In this document: piece by piece, positions 42,555 through 47,403 of the stretch
How the letters are laid out: each line of letters begins with the position of its first letter
Numbering within the stretch: position 1 is the stretch's first letter
From: Oscillospiraceae bacterium
GTDB taxonomy: Bacteria; Bacillota; Clostridia; Oscillospirales; Oscillospiraceae
Assembly (NCBI GenBank): GCA_902795345.1
Contig: CADBKO010000026.1
Location: forward strand, 1 to 47,403
Direction: 5' to 3'
Length of the DNA: 47,403 bases
The notes under the pieces: model-generated
Seen by the model: only the letters and a program-made list of their open reading frames with translations
The model's database searches: none
What the model was told of the DNA's origin: nothing
Made by a program: the position numbers and the translations under genes

Positions 42555-43220
42555 ATGGGGATCGACCTGAAATCCACCCAGCTGTTCCGGGGCATCGGGG
42601 ACAGCGACCTGAAGGAAATGCTCCACTGCCTGGGGGCGCGGGAGCGCGCCTACCGCAAGGGGGAGACCATCCTGGCCGAGGGGCAGGAAACGGACGCCGT
42701 GGGCGTGGTGCTCTCCGGCAGGGCCATCATCGAGCACAGCGACCTGTGGGGGGCCAACAGCGTGCTGAGTAACGTCGCCCCCGGCGCGGTCTTTGCGGAG
42801 ACCTATGCCTGCATCCCCGGGGAGACTACCCTCATCCAGGTCACGGCGGCGGAGGACACCACCGTGCTCTTTCTCAACGTGGGCAAGATCCTCACCACCT
42901 GCTCCAACGCCTGCGTCTTCCACGCCCGGCTCATCCGCAACCTGCTCACCGTCTGCGCCTCAAAGAGCCTGCAGCTCAGCCGGCGGATCATGCACACCAC
43001 CTCCAAGTCCATCCGGGGGCGGCTGCTGAGCTACTTTTCCGACTGCGCCAAGAAGGAGGGCAGCTATTCCTTCTCCGTGCCCTTCAACCGGCAGCAGCTG
43101 GCGGACTACCTGGGGGTGGACCGCAGTACCATGTGCAACGAGCTGAGCAAGATGCAGAGGGAGGGGCTGATCCGCTATGAGCGCAACAGCTTCACCCTGC
43201 GGGAGAGCGGCATGCTGTGA
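42555..43220 (+). CDS. Crp/Fnr-family transcriptional regulator, probable HcpR type
   Basis: A 221-residue regulator: N-terminal cyclic-nucleotide-binding-like beta barrel (FRGIGDSDLKEML ... RKGETILAEGQETDAVGVVLSG), long dimer helix, and C-terminal winged helix with recognition region RQQLADYLGVDRSTMCNELSKM. It lacks the N-terminal cysteine cluster of Fnr. I start at ATG 42555 with AAAGGAAGGG 6 nt upstream; a longer reading from an upstream ATG is less likely. Divergent position to the iron-sulfur/hcp operon suggests control of nitrosative stress genes, as for HcpR proteins. It could also influence the ferredoxin-flavoprotein genes that follow on the same strand. Confidence 0.9.
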   Translation: MGIDLKSTQLFRGIGDSDLKEMLHCLGARERAYRKGETILAEGQETDAVGVVLSGRAIIEHSDLWGANSVLSNVAPGAVFAETYACIPGETTLIQVTAAEDTTVLFLNVGKILTTCSNACVFHARLIRNLLTVCASKSLQLSRRIMHTTSKSIRGRLLSYFSDCAKKEGSYSFSVPFNRQQLADYLGVDRSTMCNELSKMQREGLIRYERNSFTLRESGML

Positions 43221-43288
43221 GGCCCCGCCTTTCCTTTTGCTTAAGGCTCCATATATTTTTCGTTATAAGCATATTGTAATAGTTTTAT

Positions 43289-43317
43289 TTGAATTTGTGC
43301 CCTGCATCGGATAGAAT
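43289..43317 (+). promoter_or_regulatory. Promoter of the ferredoxin-flavoprotein operon
   Basis: TTGAAT (43289-43294), 17-bp spacer, TAGAAT (43312-43317). The surrounding 120 bp are AT-rich compared with the genes, and the leader carries a short direct repeat AACTAT/AAACTAT (about 43328-43344). Confidence 0.8.
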
Positions 43318-43363
43318 GAGTGTCAGGAACTATCGTAAACTATTATAAGAAGGTGGTTAGAGC

Positions 43364-43609
43364 ATGATCCATACCAAACACCGCATCGAGTTCACGCCGG
43401 AAAAGTGCGTGGGCTGCCAGCAGTGCTACAAATCCTGCTTCGTGGACGTAATCCGCTGGGACGCGGAGGCCAAAAAGCCCGTGTTCCGCTATGTGGAGGA
43501 CTGCGAGCACTGCTTCTACTGCCAGAGCGTATGCAAGAAGGACGCCATCAAGGTCGTCCCCGACTATGCAAGCGAGCATCTGCTCCAGCACTTTGACGCT
43601 TACAGGTGA
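43364..43609 (+). CDS. 2[4Fe-4S] ferredoxin, partner of the flavoprotein
   Basis: An 81-residue dicluster ferredoxin. Cluster ligands C15, C18, C21, C25 (CVGCQQCYKSC) and C47, C50, C53, C57 (CEHCFYCQSVC) are complete. Each motif lacks the proline that usually follows the last cysteine (CF and CK). The arrangement resembles the small iron-sulfur subunit of AprB-like proteins. AGAAGGTGG precedes ATG 43364. The flavoprotein starts 10 nt downstream, so the two are co-translated, and the ferredoxin most likely feeds electrons to its FAD. Confidence 0.92.
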   Translation: MIHTKHRIEFTPEKCVGCQQCYKSCFVDVIRWDAEAKKPVFRYVEDCEHCFYCQSVCKKDAIKVVPDYASEHLLQHFDAYR

Positions 43610-43619
43610 GGTGAACAAG

Positions 43620-46238
43620 ATGAGTGAATGGAACAAACTGAGCTGTGACGTCCTGATCATCGGCGGCGGCATCGGCGGCCTGAGCTGCGCGACCGCCATC
43701 AAGGAGCACAATCCCGACGCCGACGTGCTGGTGGTGGAGAAGAACTTCGCCGGTTACGCGGGCAAGGCCAACCGCGGCGGCGGCGTGCTCCAGTATTTCG
43801 ACCTGGAAAAGATCAATCCCAAGGATTTCGTCGCCTTCCATACCGAGACCATCGGCGCCTGGTTCACCGACCAGGAGCTCATGGAGAAATACGTCTCCAT
43901 GAACACCTATATGCTGGATAAGCTGTTGGAGTGGGGCGCCAACCTGCCCAAGGTGAACGGCAAGTTCATGGTCATGCCCACCGGCCCGTGGACCGCCATG
44001 ATCCGGGTGGACCTGGACGTGACGCTGAAGGTCCGCCGCGCCGCCGAAAAGAAGGGCGTCCGCTTCATGGACAAGACAGTCATGGCCGACCTGATCACCG
44101 ACGGCAACCGCGTCGCCGGCGCTACCGTGTTCAGCGTCCTGGACGGCCAGGTCAGCGCCATCCGCGCCAAGAAGGTCGTCCTCGCCACCGGCAGCCAGAA
44201 CTACCGCATGGGCTCCATGTGGAGTAGCGGCCGCGGCGACGGCATCAAGGCCGCCTACAAGGCCGGGGCCGAGCTGCGCAACGCCGAATTCGGCAACTTC
44301 GCCCAGCTGGTGAAGGTCAAGAGCCACAACGAGGTGGTCTTCGGCGAGAACTTCATGTATAACGCCAAGGGCGAACACATCTCCGAGAACTTCCTGAAGA
44401 ACGGCCGGGAGACCGACATCAACTCCACCGCCATCCGGGAGTGGTATATCCAGATGACCGAGGGCAACGGCCCCGTGCACCTGCAGATGGGCAATCCCTT
44501 CGGGCCTCCCGCAGGCGGACCTCCCGCGGGCGGACCCCCGATGGGCGCCGGCGGACCTCCCGCCGGTATGCCCCCCATGGGCGCAGGCGGCCCCCCCGCC
44601 GGTATGCCCCCCATGGGCGCAGGCGGCCCCCCCGCCGGCGGACCTCCCATGGGCGGCGGCCCCAATGATGCGGGCGCGAAGAGAGGCCCCGAAGCCTTTG
44701 CCGGCCAGCCCTATGCGGAGCGCTTCCGCGCCCTCAACGACGGCTCCGGCGACAAGGTGGACGGGGACAGCATGGAAGTCTGCCCGATGCTCATCGGCGA
44801 GCAGAGCTGCATCCGCGTCGATCACCACATGAAGACCACCGTGGACGGGCTCTACGCCATCGGCGACTGCTCCTACTGCGGCTCCGGTCTGGCGGGCGCC
44901 GTGCCTGCGCCTCCGGGACGCAACCGCGGCTCCGGCATCCTGAACGCCGTCTTTGCCGCCCTCTGCTGCGCCGAGGAAGTGGGCTCCGCCGACCTCAGCG
45001 GCGAGGCCGCCCCCGCCTCCGACAAGCAGACCCAGGCCACCATCGACCACATCCAGGAATTCCTCACCCGCAAGGACGGCGTCAAGGCCGAGGACGTGAT
45101 CGCCGTGGTGCAGGAGGCCATGGTTCCCATGGAGCAGTCCGTCTATATGAAGGCCGACCGCATCGCCAAGGCCCTGGAGATCGTTTACAAGGCCAAGGCC
45201 ATGCTGCCCAAGCTGATGGCCGCCGACATGCACGAAGCCATGAAGTGCCTGGAGGCCGAGGCCATGGTCCTCTCCGCCGAGCTGCACTACCGCACGTCCG
45301 ACATGCGCAAGGAATCCCGCGGCTGGTTCCTGCGGGAGGACTACCCCAACATGGACAACCTGGATTGGCTGAAGTGGATCATCATCAAGAACGTGGACGG
45401 CGAGATGACCTTCCGCACCGAGGATCTGCCCATGGACAAGTGGGACGCCAAGCCCACCCCCATGGTCCCCATCACCGAAGAAGAGAAGAAGGGCCCTCTG
45501 TATAAATATTTCATCCGGCCCCTGACCCCGCCCAACCCCGAGAAGTACAACATGGCCGAAAAGCCCGCCGACCCCGCCCTGGGCCTGCTGGCCGAGGACA
45601 TGAACAAGCTGCTGGATCCCGGCTACCTGCCCCTGGAAGTGGGCTACTGCCAGCTGCCCAACGGCTGCGCCATGCTGGCTAACCTCACCTTCATGCCCGG
45701 CGTCACCCCCGAGATGTTCGACTTCTGGTTCGCCTGGCATGGCGTGGAGGCCATGCGCTACAAGATCTGGGACCATGACGACCACTATTTCGTCCAGACC
45801 CAGAACATGGAGAAGGCCCTGGACAAGTCCCTGAGCCTCCGGGAGCGCTACTGGGATACCACCCATCATGTGGAAGAGGACTGCAACATGGGCAAGCAGA
45901 CCATCTTCATCAACTTCCGCAACCCCGCCGACATCGGCTTCGACAAGGAAAAGCTGGCCAAGTTCAACGGCACCATCGTCTGCTCCGGCAACGAGCAGTC
46001 CCCCACCATCATGGTGCATGAGTGCCGCGCCGTGCCCGGCGGCAGCGAGCTGCGCACCCGCTTCTTCATGGGCTACTGCGTGAAGGACGGCAAGCCCTTC
46101 AAGATGATCCCCGACGGCATCAAGATGCCTCTGGAGCCCGTGCAGGCCCTGCTGAAGCACAACATGAAGGAGTTTGCAAACCTGGCGGCCATCCTCCCCG
46201 AGGTCTACGCCGAGTTCATCGACGACTTTGTGAAGTAA
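43620..46238 (+). CDS. Fusion of FAD-dependent reductase and DAPG/phloretin-hydrolase-like domain
   Basis: A single 872-residue frame. Residues 1-600 form a fumarate reductase/AprA-type flavoprotein: FAD dinucleotide loop GGGIGG (15-20), VVEKN, NRGGGVLQYF, KVVLATGSQNY, the late FAD motif GLYAIGDCS (410-418), and the helical C-part with YRTSDMRKESRGWFLREDYP. There is no covalent-FAD histidine. Residues 295-348 are a Gly/Pro/Met insert with three 12-residue units. Residues about 625-872 match the diacetylphloroglucinol (PhlG)/phloretin hydrolase family: LPNGCAMLANLTFMPGVTPE, FWFAWHGVEAMRYKIW, DHDDHYF, IMVHECR. Candidate metal ligands are H707, E710, H719, H722, H749, H750, H800 and E801. No signal peptide. 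ATG 43620 follows AGGTGAGGTG. Substrate unknown; an acylphloroglucinol or beta-diketone-like compound is inferred. Confidence 0.85.
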   Translation: MSEWNKLSCDVLIIGGGIGGLSCATAIKEHNPDADVLVVEKNFAGYAGKANRGGGVLQYFDLEKINPKDFVAFHTETIGAWFTDQELMEKYVSMNTYMLDKLLEWGANLPKVNGKFMVMPTGPWTAMIRVDLDVTLKVRRAAEKKGVRFMDKTVMADLITDGNRVAGATVFSVLDGQVSAIRAKKVVLATGSQNYRMGSMWSSGRGDGIKAAYKAGAELRNAEFGNFAQLVKVKSHNEVVFGENFMYNAKGEHISENFLKNGRETDINSTAIREWYIQMTEGNGPVHLQMGNPFGPPAGGPPAGGPPMGAGGPPAGMPPMGAGGPPAGMPPMGAGGPPAGGPPMGGGPNDAGAKRGPEAFAGQPYAERFRALNDGSGDKVDGDSMEVCPMLIGEQSCIRVDHHMKTTVDGLYAIGDCSYCGSGLAGAVPAPPGRNRGSGILNAVFAALCCAEEVGSADLSGEAAPASDKQTQATIDHIQEFLTRKDGVKAEDVIAVVQEAMVPMEQSVYMKADRIAKALEIVYKAKAMLPKLMAADMHEAMKCLEAEAMVLSAELHYRTSDMRKESRGWFLREDYPNMDNLDWLKWIIIKNVDGEMTFRTEDLPMDKWDAKPTPMVPITEEEKKGPLYKYFIRPLTPPNPEKYNMAEKPADPALGLLAEDMNKLLDPGYLPLEVGYCQLPNGCAMLANLTFMPGVTPEMFDFWFAWHGVEAMRYKIWDHDDHYFVQTQNMEKALDKSLSLRERYWDTTHHVEEDCNMGKQTIFINFRNPADIGFDKEKLAKFNGTIVCSGNEQSPTIMVHECRAVPGGSELRTRFFMGYCVKDGKPFKMIPDGIKMPLEPVQALLKHNMKEFANLAAILPEVYAEFIDDFVK

Positions 46239-46255
46239 GATTCTCCGTATAAAGG

Positions 46256-46292
46256 CGTCGGCCCCATTCCAAGGAATGGGGCCGACGTTTTT
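46256..46292 (+). terminator. Terminator of the ferredoxin-flavoprotein operon
   Basis: Perfect 15-bp stem CGTCGGCCCCATTCC (46256-46270) with GGAATGGGGCCGACG (46273-46287), followed by UUUUU. Confidence 0.92.
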
Positions 46293-46380
46293 AATCAAGA
46301 CAGACCATCATATTTACGTCTCATCCCCCTGCTTTTGATTGGGGGGGATAGGAATCGCAACTCCTCGGTATATCATTCGG

Positions 46381-46520
46381 CGGCGGAGGTCGAATACCCC
46401 AAGGGCACTTCTTCGCGTTTCACGCTCAGGCGCCCGCTCGCCTGCGGCGGCGATTCCGATGAGACCCGTCTTCGTGACCACAAAAGGCGCGGTCTGGATT
46501 TTGTGGGGCATAATCCGATG
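46381..46520. repeat. Direct repeat left of the acetyltransferase gene
   Basis: 46381-46488 matches 47157-47264 over 108 bp with three mismatches. The next 34 bp (46487-46520, GCGCGGTCTGGATTTTGTGG...) recur exactly at 47370-47403, the window end. In the right copy an extra segment of about 105 bp separates the two parts. The gap 46293-46566 otherwise holds no gene. Confidence 0.82.
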
Positions 46521-46566
46521 CTCGTTATTACTGCGGACAATGACCTATTCGGCAAACCGGAAGTTG

Positions 46567-47016
46567 TCAATCCTCAGTAATATGATAACAATACCACTCT
46601 TCCTCTGTCCTCTTGAACCCCACAGATTCAAACATTTTTTGACTTTGCGCATTAAAAGAATAAATATTAGCCCTAACTTCTTTTAACCCTTTTTCCTTAG
46701 CGCGTATGAGCATATTCAACACACATCTGCGACCAATATGCTGATTCTGGTACTCCTTACAAACTACAATGGAAACTTCCGCATTATCCGTAAGCGAGAT
46801 ATCACCCACCAATATTCCTTTATACTCAATATAGTAGCACTCTCCGTGAGCACATAGATAATCATACATTCCATGCAGAAGACCTATATCATAAGGCTTG
46901 TCTCTGTTATCAACCTGCTTACAAACATCTAAATCTTGATACCACGGAAGCGATGCTTCGTCATTCCTATAGTACGGAATTAGCTTAATCTCGTTATCAA
47001 CGATTCTTTCATTCAT
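46567..47016 (-). CDS. GNAT-family N-acetyltransferase
   Basis: A 149-residue GNAT acetyltransferase. The acetyl-CoA loop is in VCKEYQNQHIGRRCVLNML (Q-x-x-x-G-R pattern), preceded by strand ILVGDISLTDNAEVSIVV and followed by VRANIYSFNAQSQKMFESVGF, the usual C-terminal motif with the Asn and Phe-x-x-x-Gly-Phe. Substrate unknown. The gene is markedly richer in A+T than its neighbours and uses A/T-ending codons, so it looks acquired. It has its own promoter and lies between direct repeats. Confidence 0.88.
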   Translation of the reverse strand: MNERIVDNEIKLIPYYRNDEASLPWYQDLDVCKQVDNRDKPYDIGLLHGMYDYLCAHGECYYIEYKGILVGDISLTDNAEVSIVVCKEYQNQHIGRRCVLNMLIRAKEKGLKEVRANIYSFNAQSQKMFESVGFKRTEEEWYCYHITED

Positions 47017-47053
47017 TTTTCACTACTCCGATCAATTCCGATTCGTTTTCATC

Positions 47054-47082
47054 ATTGTACTATTGCTGACTGGCGTGGTCAA
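47054..47082 (-). promoter_or_regulatory. Promoter of the GNAT gene
   Basis: TTGACC (47082-47077), 17-bp spacer, TACAAT (47059-47054) on the minus strand, about 37 bp before the start at 47016. Confidence 0.8.
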
Positions 47083-47102
47083 TTATCTCGCGCTCAAACG
47101 TG

Positions 47103-47130
47103 AAAAAGGCACTTCCTAACGAAGTGCCTT
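47103..47130 (-). terminator. Terminator-like hairpin upstream of the GNAT promoter
   Basis: On the minus strand AAGGCACTTC (47130-47121) pairs with GAAGTGCCTT (47115-47106), followed by a U-run. It would stop transcripts entering from the right-hand repeat. Confidence 0.7.
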
Positions 47131-47156
47131 CCTCGGGCGGCCTTTTGTGGTGCCGG

Positions 47157-47403
47157 CGGCGGGGGTCGAATACCCCAAGGGCACTTCTTCGCGTTTCACG
47201 CTCAGGCGCCCGCTCGCCTGCGGCAGCGATTCCGATGAAACCCGTCTTCGTGACCACAAAAGGCCGCCCATCAAGCAACACTTCATAAGGAAGTTGCTTT
47301 GAGAGAGCCATACCCAGCTAAAAAGGATATGAAACGGGCGTGACCGCTATGGTCACGCCGTTTTTCTCTGCGCGGTCTGGATTTTGTGGGGCATAATCCG
47401 ATG
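47157..47403. repeat. Direct repeat right of the acetyltransferase gene, interrupted
   Basis: Contains the 108-bp match (47157-47264) and the 34-bp match (47370-47403) to 46381-46520, separated by about 105 bp not present in the left copy. That inserted piece ends in a terminator. The repeat runs to the window edge and may continue. Confidence 0.8.
47337..47365 (+). terminator. Terminator within the right repeat
   Basis: GGCGTGACC (47337-47345), loop GCTAT, GGTCACGCC (47351-47359), then GUUUUU. No gene upstream on the plus strand is apparent within the repeat, so it may belong to a displaced gene end. Confidence 0.75.

Noticed and set aside
43548..46298. A 916-codon open frame on the minus strand opposite the flavoprotein fusion
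   Set aside because: It is an antisense shadow of a high-GC gene: no ribosome site, His/Gly/Val/Leu-rich low-information sequence, and no family resemblance, while the plus frame has clear motifs.
47149..47235. A tRNA gene on the minus strand, suggested by a TGGTGCCGGC...GGTCGAA end
   Set aside because: The T-arm does not pair properly, no matching 5' acceptor strand or anticodon arm follows within tRNA length, and the other copy of the repeat lacks the TGGTGC end.
47060..47311. Small minus-strand frame shared by the right repeat (and its counterpart at 46314-46511)
   Set aside because: It reads through a terminator hairpin and the two copies share only the repeat portion; no ribosome site or family.

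Overview
The window reads as a chromosomal segment of a high-GC, strictly anaerobic Gram-positive bacterium, most likely a gut Clostridium-class organism of the Oscillospirales type. The reasons are: strong AAGGAGG-type ribosome binding sites, many lipoproteins with Thr/Pro-rich linkers, stalk-domain secreted proteins, a hybrid-cluster protein, a ferredoxin-linked flavoprotein, a cobalamin riboswitch, and dense palindromic intergenic repeats. Taxonomy is inferred from gene style only. I saw no rRNA, complete tRNA, CRISPR array or transposase.

Layout. 1-3.3 kb (minus): larE-larB-larC, nickel-pincer cofactor synthesis, plus a small unknown membrane-anchored protein; larA is not here. 3.4-8.7 kb (minus): a B12 lower-ligand assembly operon (cobT, cobU, cobS, a second divergent CobU-like gene, cobC-type phosphatase, TIM-barrel protein). 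It lies downstream of a well-formed cobalamin riboswitch with its own promoter, but about 640 bp of structured repeats separate the riboswitch hairpin from cobT. 8.9-15.8 kb (minus): xanthine phosphoribosyltransferase, a BMP-family lipoprotein and a three-gene ABC importer, i.e. purine nucleoside/base uptake and salvage; repeat elements and a DUF559 nuclease-like gene sit in the middle. 16.3-25.1 kb (minus): one apparent operon with a heterodimeric ABC exporter, a secreted stalk protein with a degenerate deacetylase-like domain, a cytoplasmic family 2 glycoside hydrolase and a GltS-type symporter. 25.3-28.9 kb (minus): two tandem secreted stalk/YD-repeat paralogues. 29-32.4 kb (minus): an iron-chelate or cobalamin ABC importer.

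32.4-37.8 kb (plus): a sugar-type ABC importer (binding lipoprotein, RbsA-like ATPase, two permeases). 37.9-40.1 kb (plus): a PstS-like lipoprotein and an unknown lipoprotein. 40.1-43.2 kb: an iron-sulfur protein and hybrid-cluster protein (minus) divergent from a Crp/Fnr regulator (plus), with a 16-bp palindrome placed to serve both promoters. 43.3-46.3 kb (plus): an 81-residue 2[4Fe-4S] ferredoxin followed by an 872-residue protein. The large protein joins an FAD-dependent fumarate-reductase/AprA-like flavoprotein to a C-terminal domain resembling the diacetylphloroglucinol/phloretin hydrolase family, with a Gly/Pro/Met tandem-repeat insert. This ferredoxin-flavoprotein-C-C hydrolase module is the strongest candidate for an undescribed system in the window. 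46.3-47.4 kb: an AT-richer GNAT acetyltransferase gene between near-identical direct repeats, probably acquired.

The intergenic regions are unusual. At least three families of palindromic elements recur. One has four copies whose stems differ by compensatory changes, which indicates selection for, or copying of, a folded structure.
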